A DNA stretch of 64,000 nucleotides from Mesostigma viride. Its lineage: Eukaryota > Streptophyta > Mesostigmatophyceae > Mesostigmatales > Mesostigmataceae. The stretch is taken from the NCBI GenBank assembly GCA_009746045.1, contig RPFO01000644.1, positions 821,180 through 885,179 of the forward strand. The letters are read 5' to 3'. This document shows positions 9,653 through 21,549 of the stretch, piece by piece; position 1 is the first letter of the stretch; each line of letters opens with the position of its first letter. The notes under the pieces were generated by a model that saw only the letters and a list, made by a program, of their open reading frames with translations, was not told the DNA's origin and did no database searches. Both the position numbers and the translations under genes were made by a program.

Positions 9653-9988
9653 TGCCATTAATTAATCCATCCATCGGGTTTAATGCTCCGTGACTCCCCA
9701 ACGGGAGCACGAGACTAATTAATTAATTAATAGAGGACCACGAGCCCCCTCCCGTGGGGAAGCGCCCGCGTGTGTAAGTTTTACACACGGGAAGCACGCC
9801 AGAGAGGTCCCCTAGGGTAGAGTTGATGTTGATAGATTTTGTAGATAGCTTTTGTAGATAGTTGTGGTAGATAGATTAGACCGGTAGGACTGTTTGCATC
9901 CATCCATCCATCCATCCATCCATAGGGGTTAATGCTCCGTGACTCCCCAACGGGAGCACGAGTCTAATTGATTAATTAATTAATTAAT
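9653..9988 (+). mobile_element. Two consecutive LINE-C 3' ends
   Basis: A minimal end (9653-9731: CATC, GGTTTAATGCTCC, hairpin, ATTA tail) is followed by a longer one (9732-9988: GGGGAAGCGCCCGCG, GACCGGTAGGACTG, six CATC units, hairpin, tail). Both are in the same direction, as if one insertion landed in the tail of the other. Confidence 0.65.
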
Positions 9989-10925
9989 CGCATATATATG
10001 CGGCATCGGATCGCCATGCATCCATGGGAATAGTTGTCTTGTGAGGACATAATAGTCCGTAAACTGGGTCATTGCTAGCTACAGCATGCACCCATTTCTG
10101 GTACCCGTCATATTTCGCGAATTTCCGGGAGCGCCGCGCCAGATGTGACGGTGGCAAGTGGCCCAACGCGTCCAAGAACTCGTGAGCATGCAGAAAAAGT
10201 GTAGGGTTGGGGGGGTAATTCGCCATAGCCTGTATGTAAAATATAGCCCAGGAAAGGAAATTATCACGTGACTTTGGCGGGAAATTTTCACTCACGCGCG
10301 CGCGAACGAGACATGGCTGCCAACGTGCCGTTAGCAAGGAAAAATTGCGTCTCCCGGCTAGAAACGGTTCAGACTGTTGCTCAGAGTGGTGATGCGTGAT
10401 TTTCGCAAGACAGGCATGGCCAGATTTTTAGGATTGGGAAAATACAGGTGGGAAAATACTGTCTTCTTGGTCGTCAGTGCCAGATGGGCCATAGCGTATC
10501 GTCTTTCGATTTTCTCCTTATGGCCGGGCAGTCTGAGCCAGCCCGAGCATCCAGTTTATTACGGAACATCCGCCGCACCATTTCCTGGGCTTGCGGATGC
10601 GTTTATAGGCCATCTATGCACGGAACATCAACCTCAGTGGTAATCATGTCAGATGCATGCATGATGAGGATCTGGCGGCCTAATATGCCTGTATAGCATT
10701 AGTATGTGTGAGATATGAGGGTCCCGGCCAGCAGAATCCGGAAAGGTCGTGCTCGAGCCAGGTACGGCCACGTTTTTGCGTGTTGTTTGCAGCGGAGTAC
10801 GCGTCTTCCATCCATTACATTTCACGAGTTTACTAGCTAGTGCACCGTTCAGCAAGCTTCCATACCTGCTGTAGAGGGTGGTATTAGCCCTGAAAGTGCC
10901 CAGTTTGTGGCATGTCTGATCTCTA
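9989..10925 (+). repeat. Diverged relative of the TTAA element at 19387-20724
   Basis: Long patches match 19460-20220 in order: GCGCCGCGCCA, ATCACGTGACTTTGGCGGG, GCGCGCGCG, ATGCGTGATTTTCG, TTGGTCGTCAGT and GTCCCGGCCAGCAGAA. The copy lacks recognisable termini and is cut by a LINE-A fragment at 10926. No transposase frame is seen. Confidence 0.6.
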
Positions 10926-11205
10926 GACCAACCGCCCGAGCCTCAAGCGCCAGGCAGTCCAGCCAAAGTTAGTCAGACGCCGGCTTCTCGATGAGCGTGA
11001 TGTCGTCGGCATAAATGCATGAGGTCAGCTAGTAAATTCTGCTTGTTAGTCGGCCCCCCTTCTCCAAGCTCGTTCGTGATAGCTAGACCAGGGGCACGGC
11101 CTGCAATGCTAGCAAAGCGAGCACGTGCCTGGCGCATAACATAACCCCCTACAATAATAAACGGGTACGGCGACAGGACGCAACCCTGCCAGACGCCCGT
11201 CTGCA
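10926..11205 (-). pseudogene. LINE-A internal RT fragment
   Basis: On the minus strand it encodes the RT stretch from the GVWQGCVLSPY block to the region around YADD (here disrupted by a small insertion near 11020). Both ends are truncated and no 3' tail is present, so it is a remnant rather than an insertion end. Confidence 0.65.
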
Positions 11206-11639
11206 GCACCATGTGCATGCAGAGCCGGAAAAAGGGAGTCAATTTAATTGACCCTAAATATAGGCACTTAAATTGTGGCGGATGCCGGCGGAAGCCACGA
11301 CGGTGCATTGTGGCTGTCGGCTGTAGGATTCCTCAAGATCGACCAGTGCATGCATATCATTATTTACATGTATATATACATTATATGTACATGAAAATTA
11401 AAGGGCAAATGATATAATATTAATAAATCAACTTAGGTAAAATTACAAATGAGCTAACATTGGGGAGCCTGAGAGCTAATATAGCACATTGACAGTATTT
11501 TAAAATATTATCGTATTATTAATGAAGTCTGGTATGAACATTTAGGACACTGCCGAGCCATGCGATCCGAGCCGTGGCCGCCAATTCAATGTGGGTCAAC
11601 CCTGGGTATGCCCTAACAACCTGCCGGCAGGGCGGGCAG
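11206..11639. other. No gene seen
   Basis: AT-rich sequence with short frames only. Nothing was recognised. Confidence 0.3.
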
Positions 11640-11955
11640 GCCTGGCCGGCCGTGAGAGGCCAGCTTTATATTGTGGCAACCCCCCCTACTATTGTTGTTG
11701 TTGTTGCCCACGCCGCACATAGGCCACCTACTTTATTATGTATACATTTACTGCCGCCTCGATTATGTAATCGAGGCGGCATGCACGCCGCACGGCATCC
11801 GCTTTGTGGCGGCCGGCCTACTCTTGTTGTTGGGGTCAAGTATCTCACCGCTCTCACCTTGTTTGCCACCCATAAGGCAGGACCAGCCGTTGGATCCACT
11901 ATTAATAACCCTGTCGGCACACCGGGGCGGGAATAAACTCAACTCAACTCAACTC
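11640..11955 (+). mobile_element. Retroelement family D 3' end with AACTC tail
   Basis: It shares with 55760-55952 a GTTGTTGTTGTTG stretch, CCACGCCGCACAT, then AACCCTGTCGG, a CCGG-centred hairpin, GCGGGAATAA and an AACTC repeat tail. This hairpin-then-simple-tail layout is that of a LINE or a SINE using LINE machinery. Bases 11753-11780 also form a short perfect hairpin (GCCGCCTCGATTA / TAATCGAGGCGGC). Confidence 0.5.
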
Positions 11956-12740
11956 TTGTTGTTTCGCACGTATACACTCAAAAGTAACTTGGGCTTGAAC
12001 CATGTGACGGCAGAGCTAGGAGAAACTCCTGGGCCCGTGGGGCGGCCAATCTGTGGCCCATGCTCAATAATTGTTGAAAATAGAATTCGATTAGTATTAT
12101 TAAATGATAATTACGGTAACTGGGTTTACAAACTCAGAGCCAACTCCGCCAAGCCCCCAGCTTCATCCACGCAACCATAGCCAGTGCCTGTGCCAGCAGA
12201 GTTGCGACAACCGTTGGACCGCTGTGGATCAGCATCGTCTGGCGGCTAGCCTACGGCGCTAGGCACCAGCGCAAGCCTAATTGGGAACGCGTCTAGTTGT
12301 ACGCACCAACCAACCCTCATTTCCATTACTGAACATATCAGCATAGTACAAACTAATAGGAGAACAAGAATATTCTGACACTTGTCACGCCTGACGGCAG
12401 TGACCAATGGCAAAATCATAGTACCGTATCATCGTACCTCGGTACCGGACCACTGCACAGCCAAAGTCTCTGGCGTAACTCAGATGGCAACCCGCACAGC
12501 GTAACTTAAATTGGCGTTGCTCACACGTCATGCCGAAATTCAGCCGAACCTCAAAACGGCCGGAATCTCTCGACTACCAGTACATAGTGACAGTAGTGAC
12601 TCACACTACTAGTGAAGTCCCAACGAGCCGAATTACCCAAACGCCTTAATAAATAATAACCACAAAATGGCTTGCGGGCACACACCGGAGCTGGCGTCGA
12701 CGTCGACGTGCTTCAGGCACAACTAGACAAAGATAGCATT
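11956..12740. other. No gene seen
   Basis: No coding or repeat structure that I can support. Short frames lack recognisable content. Confidence 0.3.
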
Positions 12741-14411
12741 CAGAATGCAGAAAAATTGCGCGAATATTACGGATGATGAGTTTATTATGTTATTCCATAG
12801 CGGACTTCGTGCGTTTTAACAATGTCGATGATTTTATTGATGACCATCGCCACGCGGGGGGCGACGTCCAATCTAGATCTGACATTTTCGTCGCGAGGAA
12901 TACATTAGATTGCACGCTAGCGGCGGTGATTGTCAGGTTTTATTGGCTTCATTTAGCTTCAAGGATCGTGTTTACATTGCTATCCGTAGAGCTTAGAAAA
13001 ATTTCGTGGGTTTTAGCAAGATTTCCGTCAATATCGCGCGCGCGATCCGATCGCGGGTGAGCTGTGTACAGTACTCTCCAACATGCATGCGCACTAGGCT
13101 GGTGGGATGCGTGTCTTAGTATCTTTCCGTGGAAGGTTTGTCTTTCTTGCGCCGCTGGGCGAAGGACGATGCCGGTAATGGTACGAAAGCGTGCTCAGCG
13201 TCACCTTGTAAATGTTTCGCTTCTTACGGTTTTCAACGAATGCGCAATTAGTTTTTGCCTTCTTTCCTTGCAGTTAAATTAGCACCAGTTATATATATAT
13301 ACATATGTAATTGCCGTTCCGTGCAGCGCATTGCCGAATTCCTGGCAGCTTTCAGTGATTTCATTTTCGCGACATGGCTGATCGGACGTGTCAAGGCACG
13401 AGCCATCGATCGCGGCATCAAGTTATTACGGGATTTGTCGTGTGGTTTCTTGGAAGGATCGGAGTTTGCTAACAGCACCTAGCTCTCTTTACGTGAATAC
13501 TCATGACGCAACCTTTCTTAGCAGCGGTCTCGCTGTACTTAGCTTATGCAGCTCACAATCTTGAGCTTGTTTCTTAGCGAACGATTGCGCTGGTAAGAAA
13601 GGCGATAGTGGGTGTTCTGAGGGGCATACTGCATAATATTGCAATATTATGGGTGGAACTGCATGTAGCTAGGTAGGGATCATCATAGTTTTCTTTGCCT
13701 CTCTCCCACTTATTTTATTATGGGAGAGCCCTAGTTCATATATAGCAAATTAAGGCAAAGTGACCATTGTAAGAAGCCCTAGGCCTGGCACGCAGCATGC
13801 ATGCTAAGTATACTTTCTCTCATGTGGACTGTCTATTGTTCCCCTTGGTTTGGCAATCAGTGGATATGGATTTAATCTAGAGTGTATTTGCTTTGGACAG
13901 CGTGGTTTTGGTATCATGATGTTCCCACCATACACCTGGGATATGCTTTTGAAGTGTTGGTTGGCCATGTAAAGCTACCTGCCTCATTAATTAGCTGTGC
14001 ACACACGCGTAAGGTGCCCGTGCCGAGAGAAGGCAAGGGCACATGAGGTGCCCAGCCACCTCCTTGTACGTTTTGGTCAAACTGGACTAAGCGATGGGCG
14101 GCTTTTGGATGGCATAGGAAGTGTTAGTGCCTTAATACTCACTATTGCCTTCCTTAGCGTCTGCACCGGTGGTCAACTGCCATGCAAGCGTTGTAATTAC
14201 TTTCACGTTTGTTGTCATTTATAATGCGCTCAACCTTTGACAGCTGCTGTATGCGCACCTGTAGTATTTAAGTGAATATCTCCAGAGGGTTAAATGATGT
14301 GTTGTTGATTTGTTTTATTTTTTCCTGCATCCCTGAAAAGTACGCCTTTGGGGGGAAACTTACTGTAATAACTCATGAAATACTCATTATATAGAAGAAG
14401 AAGATATAAGG
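12741..14411 (+). repeat. Diverged, truncated relative of the TTAA element at 15304-18412
   Basis: Ordered weak matches occur: GATGAGTTTATTATGTTA versus 15488, CCTGGCAGCTTTCAGTGATT versus ~15966, and a T-rich stretch plus AAAAGTACGCCTTT versus ~17300. TTAA-GGGG termini were not found. The 3' side is interrupted by the LINE-B fragment at 14412. Confidence 0.4.
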
Positions 14412-14917
14412 TCCACAATGTTTCCTTGACAGGTGGGGCTCGCGCCCCCCCCCCCGCCGCTCCACCCCGAGACGGCCACCCGTCTCGGGGTCGCCGGACC
14501 CCCACCGCCGCCGGCGGCCCCCTCCTCGGCCGCGGACTACCAAGTCCCCGCCTTGCAGGAGGGCTGCCTTGCCACCAACGACGTCGGTTCACCCCTTCAC
14601 TTTGAAGGAATTAGACGGCGCCCTTGCTCGCCTGCGGTACGACGCGGCGGTCGGTGCCGACCACCTTTCGGCTGAGCTGCTGAAGACCCCTGACCCGGCG
14701 GTGAGGGATCTTCTGCTGGCGTTCTGCAACCGGGTCCTGCTCTCTGACGAGCCTCCGCCTGCTGAGTGGCAAACGGCCATGCTGACAGACAGTACAAGAA
14801 GGGCTCTGCTGCTGACCCCGGTAACTACCGGGGTGTCTGCCTCCAGAGCGCCGCGGTGAAGGTCTTCATGCGCATGATGCTGCACAGGCTCCGCGCCGCG
14901 CTGGACCCACACCTGCA
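14412..14917 (+). pseudogene. LINE-B internal fragment
   Basis: It matches 4094-4591 of LINE-B copy 1, from HNVSLTGGARA through the C-run and the RT N-terminus (LKELDGALARLRYDAAVGAD) to LDPHL. An indel near 14790 breaks the frame. The C-run has 11 C instead of 9, and one more C is inserted just after, which leaves the net frame offset the same as in copy 1. There is no 3' end, so it is not a simple insertion. Confidence 0.75.
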
Positions 14918-15303
14918 CAACACCTTGAAATGGCCTTTTTTTTTTATACATTATGGCCCATGGCAAGTTTATTGTCAGATTGACCTAGGATTGGATCCCA
15001 CCACTCCCCGGGATGTGTCTGGCTAGTGGTGGAGTAGTTGAGTCAAAATGTTAAGTTTACATGGTACTCCCCGCTTAAGTTAACTCCAGATCCAAGGCCA
15101 AAACTGGCCACCGAAACCACTTGCACTTGCATAGAAACAATAGTTGATCTCAGATTATGCTGTAACTTTGCAGTGGTGATGAATAATAGTTGTTCTGACC
15201 TTGTACAAAGTTCTACGCCATTTGGAGCCCTAGCTGGTGACAAATGCTAGCAAAATTTTGCTAGCATTTGTCATTAATTTAATTTAAGTTAAGTTAAGTT
15301 AAG
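14918..15303 (+). mobile_element. Retroelement family E 3' end: perfect 34-bp palindrome plus tail
   Basis: The segment ends in a perfect palindrome (about 15239-15272, GACAAATGCTAGCAAAA and its complement) followed by ATTAATTTAATTT and a TTAAG repeat that runs into the next element. By analogy with families A-C this is a 3'-terminal hairpin and tail. No coding part was recognised. Confidence 0.4.
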
Positions 15304-17431
15304 TTAAGGGGACGGGACACCCCCGAATTTTTTGGCGCCAAAAAATTCGCGCCGGAGCCGAAGGTCACAAATTTCACGTGCACGGTGCGCGCACCCCTTG
15401 CGGAAGTGGCCATGGCGACTGCGTTCAGGCGAAACTACCACACTAGGGCAGGCGAAATGCAAAAATTTTACTCGAATCTAAAAGGAGATGAGTTTATGAT
15501 GTTAGTTTGTGGCGGAAATCAGCTGGTTTACAATATCGCTGTTGTTTTTTTATGCCATCGGCATGGGGGGTAATCTGAATTTTTTGGTCGCGCGGAATGA
15601 AATAGAATTCATGATAGCGGCTGTAAAATAGCGGTTTTGGGGGCTGTTCTGACCTTGAAGCAGGCATTAATATCGGTTGCATCGAATTCTAAACCGAGCT
15701 GGTGCTTTTTGCCAGATTTTCGGCCATTATCGGTAAGTAATTGTTCAGACCTGCGCAGTGTGTGTCTGACCTGTCCATGGAAGAACTGCTGTTGTTGCGC
15801 GCCTGGGCGAGGGATTTACGAGGGCAAGGTGCAGATTTGTCGCGAACGTTATCTGCTATCGGTGCTTTCTTCTATTATGAGCTCATCGTTCGAGGTTTTT
15901 TGCGTTCTTTTTGGGCAGTTTCCGCCAGCTAGCTCGCCGTCGCTTGCCGTTGTGTTGTCGAATACCTGGCAGCTTTAGATTGTTTTCGTTGATTTTGTGA
16001 TCAGGGCCGCTTCAGTCGCAGCCTATAGCTCTTCGGGAAGGTATAAGGCATTTCATAAAACGTGTTCTGGCAAGGATGTTGTGCGTATGGACGCTTCTTG
16101 TTGTTTGAGAGTGACGCACCCTCTCCTCACAGGCCGCAGCGGCATCACAGCGCTCATGCGGTGAAGGGCCGCCAATGGTTTCTTTGCATTTTATCGTGCA
16201 GGGATGGAAGTGTTATAGTGATGATGATGTTGGAGATATTGCATTTGTGTGACTGCATGTAGATATTAGCTGGCACCAATGGTTGTTTGAGCTTTCCTTT
16301 GTTATGATGATGTGACAAGACTACAATGTGCTGAGCCAACCATGGTTGAGATGCATGACTGCATGCAAGCTATATATACCATGTTCTTACTTGGTTCCTT
16401 GCCCTCCATAGTCCCAGTTTGTCATCCATGCCGGGGAGGACAGTTTAGGAGGTGTTGTTGTGTTGATTAGCTTGGTTGGCATCAACCTTACACTCTAACC
16501 TGGGAGAAACATAGGAAATGCTGCTTAGGCATGTTAGGGCTACCATCGTCAAGGCTATGCACATATTTACAAGGCTGGCCATGCTGGAGGGATGATGAAG
16601 ACATATGAGGTGCGTGGCCACCCCTTTGTACTTTGTAAACATACTCTGCATTTCTGGCCTGCGCTGGTTGTCTCCTTGATACTCTGCATGGTTTTGGTGC
16701 ATGTTGGATGGCATATTAAGTGGCACTGTGGGGTTACTAACTTACTGAGTGGCCCCTTAGCGCCTTGTCATGGGGTCATATAGGAAACCCATCAACTTGA
16801 GCAGTTCTTGTCGCAATGACCCCCCACATTGAGCGTGCGTTGCCGTCAGCGTGCAAGAGTTGATTATGTGTGCTTTGGTCAGTTTGCAGATGTCTTTGAT
16901 GAAGAAGGAGGTGCTAGTGTGGCTAAATGGTTACTCTAATTTCCTTGTAGCGTCTACATGGGTGACCGTCTTGGAATGATTGTAACTTGGGCAGTTCTTG
17001 TCAGAATGGCGTCAAACCTTGAACATAGGAGGTACCATATGTGCAGAGAATGGTAGTATGTGGTTTGGCCAGTTTTCATGAGGCTTAGATGTATAAAGGG
17101 GTGTTAGTGTGGTTAAATACTAGCTAAAACCTCCCTTAGCTTCGTCACAGGTGGCAATCTAGGAATATCCATCAAATAGGGCTGCGCTTGTCAGAATGAC
17201 CTGAAAATTTGGAGCTGCATGTCCCCCCTCTCTAGTATTTGAAAATATAAGATATGGCATGATTCCATGTGTTTATGATTTGTTTTTTTTTTTTTGGTGA
17301 AAAAAAGTACCCTTTTTGCGGGAAAATCCATCAATGTGTCTAAACATCATTGTTTTGTGCTCAAAATTAGGCAGACTTTCTCAAAAGTGGGGGAACTATA
17401 TGGAAGTATATGATTTGGTCCAAATATATTT

Positions 17432-18197
17432 TAAAAATATAATTACTTACAGCAGAGTGAAATCACTCAAACCAAAACAAACGCCCAGCTAGAAACCTAT
17501 ATACAGAGCCATGTCAAAGCTCTATACTACGATAAGACCAATGGAAACGCCTACTAACGGGAGGAACCTAATAGCCCTGCTGCACCGCAAAATCAGCCCG
17601 CGTACGGCGGAGCATGATGTCAGCCATGGCCCGAGTCAGCGCCACCGACAAGCGCTGACGCCAATATGACGTCCAGGTCCGCGCCGACCATGGGGCCCGC
17701 TGGCCCTCCAGGTCCAGCCGGTCCTCCCGGAGCCGGCAACACTCCTTGAAGAAGGCGGAGGTCAGGGGCCCCATGGCCCCAAACTCCTCCAGGACAAAGG
17801 GCACCACACGATGGTGCCCGACGTCGCCGTAGGCCAGGAGCTTGGCCCGCTCCGCCCGGTCCGCCGTGTAACCTGCCGTGAGGGAGGCCCCAGCCACGTG
17901 GCTAAGAGCCAAGGGCCGCGCCACCGAAACGTCAATAAGCAGATGCCGGCCACCCCCTCAAAGTCCAGCACCACGATGTCAGGCCGGTGGTTGGGGGAAT
18001 AGAAGGCAGCGCCATCCGCATCCTCGGACCGGATGTTCGCGTGGGGGAAAACCGACCGAATCATGGCGAGCACCACCGTCAGGAGGACAGTGTGCAAATA
18101 CAAATACCAATTCTGATTCTGTTGGCCCCCCATGCAGGCAAGGTAGTGAGTCCCCGTGGGATCCAGCGGCTGCCCACAGCTACCACAAGGCCGCCCT
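17432..18197 (-). mobile_element. 5'-truncated LINE insertion nested in the TTAA element
   Basis: Perfect 13-bp target duplications TCCAAATATATTT flank it at 17419-17431 and 18198-18210. The unfilled sequence is continuous with the sister element at 44887-48509, which lacks this segment. On the minus strand it runs from the C-terminal ORF region to an A/T-rich 3' end. It belongs to a different LINE clade from families A-C because its ORF ends in a nuclease-like domain. Confidence 0.75.
17568..18197 (-). pseudogene. LINE C-terminal restriction-endonuclease-like domain (frameshifted)
   Basis: The minus strand reads a zinc-binding start (CGSCGQPLDPTGTHYLAC), then RPDIVVLDFEG, and, after a one-base frame change near 17950, HLLIDVSVARPLA, KLLAYGDVGHHRVVPFVLEE and a stop at 17568. 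The Cys/His cluster followed by a PD...D-V core is the pattern of REL-type endonucleases found C-terminal to the RT in some LINEs, where they nick the target. The assignment rests on motif spacing, not alignment. The RT itself is missing through 5' truncation. Confidence 0.5.
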
Positions 18198-18435
18198 TCC
18201 AAATATATTTGCCCATTGTCCTAGGGAAAATATGCCGTCTTTTTCTATTTTTAGCGCGTAACCGGCATTTGGTGGGGGCTAGTACCCCCCCCAAGTGGTT
18301 GGAATTTTTTTAAAAAATCATATTTATGGTCCCCGATCATAATTGGATTTTTAGCACATGCATACGAATGGTTTGCAGAAAAGTGCCCTTTAGGGGTGTC
18401 CCCTCCCCTTAACCCAAGCAAGCTAGGCAGGCAAT

Positions 18436-19303
18436 TAATTAATTAATTAATTAGACTCGTGCTCCCGTTGGGGAGTCACGGAGCATTAACCCCGATGGAT
18501 GGATGGATGGGTGCAAACATTCCTACCGGTCTAATCTATCTACATTGGCTACATACTACATCTATCTAACAGCATTCTAACTACAACATCTATCTAGGCA
18601 GCCGCTCGCTGCCCTAGGGGGAGCTATCTGGCGTGCCTCCCGCGGGATTGCACACGCGGGCGCTTCCCCACTGGGGGGGGCTCGTTGTCCTCTATGACCT
18701 GGGCCCACTTGGCCTTGTCCATCATCTTCTTCCAAATCACGGAGAGGCCTAGGCCCCCCATGTCCTCTACTAGCTGTTCTTTGAAGGTGCGGGCCTTGCG
18801 GCGTCTAACATCACTGGGCCCAGCCCACGTCAGGAGGTGCCGGCCAGGCTGGGCTGGTCGCAGACCTGCGGGGGGCCACGTGAGGTGTCTACCTGGTTGG
18901 TGCGAGCTAGGTGCCCTACTAGCTGCAGGCGGCGTTGCTTAATGGTGCTGGTGATATAGGGCATGCCCTGGTACAGGTCCTCATTGCGGACATGAGCAGC
19001 ATATCCTACTCTGAAAATGGAACGCAGCATGCTGGTGACCGCGCCGTCCAGCTTGCGGGCCAGGTCGGCGGTGAGGGTCCACGTCTCGGCGCCATACATG
19101 AGAACAGGAAGGACGAGGACCTTGAACAGGTCCTGTTTCTCGATCTTGCCCAGGGGCTTGCGCCACAGGGCCCGGTACTGGCGTAAAGCGTGCCAGGCGA
19201 GGGAGATGCGATGATCCATATCAACCTCGCAGCTGGGGAGCAGGCTGCCCAGCAGCTTAACGCGGTCCCGATACAGGACTCGAGAGCCGTCTAGGAGATA
19301 GAG
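18436..19303 (-). pseudogene. LINE-C insertion, 5'-truncated, with 11-bp TSD
   Basis: Target duplications AGGCAGGCAAT lie at 18425-18435 and 19304-19314. Reading the minus strand from 19303, the ORF end (LFKVLVLPVLMYGAETWTL, then FRVGYAAHVRNEDLYQGMPY) is followed by the 3' UTR, a short CATC repeat, the GGGAGCA hairpin and an ATTA tail. It is the longest LINE-C coding remnant in the window and covers the region after the RT. One or two indels are present near 18900. Confidence 0.8.
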
Positions 19304-19386
19304 AGGCAGGCAATGATCCGCAATTGTTTCTTTCCCCTCCCTCCCACCCTGGAGGCTTCTTGCTTCCGCGTGCGGATTGAGAAACC

Positions 19387-20724
19387 TTAACCCATAGTCC
19401 GGAAACAGTTCGATATATCGAACTGTTTGACCCCCGGTGGCGCGGCGCTCAATTCCAGGAGCGCCGCGCCACCCGTGACGGATGTCAGTGGTCCGGTGGG
19501 TCTGGGAACACTTAGGGACGAAGGTGATGCATAGGCTTGGGGGTAATATTCGCCATAGCCTGGTAAATACAACGTGTATTGAGACAGTATCACGTGACTT
19601 TGGCGGGAAATTTTCACTCGCGCGCGCGCGTAACGAGATATGGCTGCTAGCGTGCCGTTATCAAGGAAATTTTGCGTCTCGCGGCTTGTAATGGTTCAGA
19701 ATGTTGCTCAGAATGATGATGCGTGATTTTCGTAGGTCAGGGGTGGCCAGATGTATAGCATTGGTAAAATACAGGTAGGACATTACTGCTTTCTTGGTCG
19801 TCAGTACCAGATGAGTAATGGCATGCCATATTTCGATTTTCTTCTTATGGCCCGGCAGTCTGCGCCAGCCCGAGCACCCAGTTTTGGTACGGGACATCCG
19901 CAGCAGCGTCCCTGTGAATTCGGATGCGTTTATAGGTCATCTTTGCACAGAACATCAACCTGGTAATCATGTCGGATGCATGCATTATGCGGCTATGGCG
20001 GCCTATGCCTGGAAAGCATTAGCCAGTGTGAGATATGAGGGTCCCGGCCAGCAGAACCCGGAAAGGTCGTGATCAAGCCAGGTACGGCAACGTGTTTGCA
20101 TGTCGTTTGCACGGGAATCTGTCGTTTATACATCCATTTTACACGAGTGTATCAGTGCCTCTTGCAGCAGGTTTCCATGCCTGCTGTATGAGTGCTATTA
20201 GCCCCAAATCTGCTCAGTTTGTGGTGTTTCTTTGGAGGATGCCATTCCGTTAGTGCTGGTTTAGCACTTCTTTGTTTCCCAGCACTTTTTACAGTCCTAT
20301 GTGGCTGTATACAATGCATAAGTGTGTGGCATTTCATGGATGGCTGCTTACGCGCGCGTAACCCACACACGTAAGTGAGCGCATTATATAGGTCAGATGG
20401 GCTATCCGTGCGGTCTGACCCAAGGAAAGCATGGTGGCACTATCTATTGAGATTGTCCAACCCCAGAATAATTTTTTAGAACCCTCCCTGCAGGGGATTT
20501 CCCTTGCCTGAAAATGATCGTCTTTTGTCCAACTTTGGCAGTAAATATCTTGCAAAGCACTGAATGGACTTGAGATATTATTGCATTTTCTGAAAGCCCT
20601 TGAAGTGTAGATACTCCTAGCACCTTGGTTGGGGGTATTTGGAGTTGTGGCCTATGAGTTATGATTTTTTCCATTTTCAGGGGTCTAAAAATGCCAAAAA
20701 CCCATTCCCGGACTATGGGTTAAG
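19387..20724. mobile_element. piggyBac-like non-autonomous transposon (TTAA, CCCATAGTCCGG ends)
   Basis: The ends are perfect 18-bp inverted repeats, CCTTAACCCATAGTCCGG at 19385-19402 and its complement at 20708-20725. TTAA followed by CCC is the classic piggyBac terminus. Just inside the left end are a perfect palindrome (ACAGTTCGATATATCGAACT) and a GGCGCGGCGCTC / GAGCGCCGCGCC pair. No transposase frame is present. A diverged relative lies at 9989-10925. Confidence 0.75.
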
Positions 20725-20903
20725 GCCACTGTTAACTGCTGCATTTGTGGCAGGGCTCCACTTATTGTATTCAATCAAATGCTGGTCTTCTTGGGAGCTG
20801 ACTGAGTGATCTTAACATATTCTGATCAGACACTCCGCAAAGGTGAAAACCATTTGCGGTTAGTGCCGGGCCGCGGAAAACGCGGAAAAACGCGATCTGC
20901 AAA

Positions 20904-20964
20904 TGAATCCGACCGGAATCGAACTGGGGACCTCTCGCACCAATTTTGCTGACTATAGGACGGA
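20904..20964 (-). tRNA. tRNA-like fragment lacking a proper D-arm
   Basis: The minus strand shows TCCGTCC at the 5' side, CCAGTTCGATTCCGG as a T-arm-like block, and GGTCGGA at the 3' side, which pairs with the 5' end with one mismatch. The interval is too short (~60 nt) and the T-stem does not pair well. It is probably a tRNA-derived relic or SINE head, not a gene. Confidence 0.25.
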
Positions 20965-21122
20965 CGTCTCCGGTTACCATGGCATCGCCAACTTACACCT
21001 ACAGTTATCCGCAAAATTTCTCCTGTCCGGGGAGTGATGCAAGCCTTTCGGATTTGGTACTAGATAAATCACTCGAGATCTGTGTGTAGGAGTACTACAC
21101 ACGTGTCTGTTAACATATATAC

Positions 21123-21527
21123 ATGTCCGTAAACCCACAGCCATATAAGCATATTACGATTCGGGGTGCTTCTGACCCCATACCCAGCCCTTACCAATCT
21201 GTCGAAGTCAAGTTTCATGATCCTGAACTGGGAAGGAGTGTTCGAATCGTATACTCTGGCAATCGCTTCATTTGTAAAGACATAATCACGTACCTGTATG
21301 CAAGGACTGGTCGTCTTTTGACCAGAGGGCGCAGTCTGGTCCACGACACACAAGCGAGACCCTTTGTCGTATTTGAGGGGGGCTCATTCGGCATTACTAC
21401 TTACGACGCCGAGATCTGGCATACAATAAACTCTATGCTCTACGACTGGAGTTTGGTGCGGACTGCAACCATTGAACACTATTTCCTGAGTGAGAGTCAG
21501 CAAGAATACTATTTCCTGAACGAGTGA
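21123..21527 (+). CDS. Unidentified 134-codon ORF
   Basis: The open frame (MSVNPQPYKHITIRG...) ends 22 bp before the copia-type gag at 21550. It has mixed hydrophobic and charged composition without low complexity. A stretch FICKDIITYL is faintly reminiscent of BRO-N-type domains, but not enough to assign. It could be a leader ORF of the gag-bearing retroelement or chance. The repeated ACTATTTCCTGA near its end (21478, 21507) is noted. Confidence 0.25.
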   Translation: MSVNPQPYKHITIRGASDPIPSPYQSVEVKFHDPELGRSVRIVYSGNRFICKDIITYLYARTGRLLTRGRSLVHDTQARPFVVFEGGSFGITTYDAEIWHTINSMLYDWSLVRTATIEHYFLSESQQEYYFLNE

Positions 21528-21549
21528 AACCTGTTTTTTCCTTTTTCGA

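Larger units (their letters stand above)
15304..18412. mobile_element. TTAA-flanked DNA transposon, GGGGAC type, copy 1 (non-autonomous)
   Basis: The left end is TTAA followed by GGGGACGGGACACCCC. The right end is its complement with one mismatch (GGGGTGTCCCCTCCCC) followed by TTAA. TTAA target duplication is characteristic of piggyBac-superfamily transposons, although GGGG is not their commonest first base. The interior holds no transposase frame; AT-rich patches match, in inverted order, the element at 44887-48509, so the two are one family. A LINE insertion (17432-18197) is nested inside with its own TSD. Confidence 0.7.

Noticed and set aside
20904-20964. Functional tRNA gene
   Set aside because: Too short, the D-arm is missing and the T-stem pairs poorly. 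Kept only as a low-confidence relic.
21123-21527. BRO-N-domain protein
   Set aside because: Only a short FICKDIITYL resemblance. Reported as unidentified instead.
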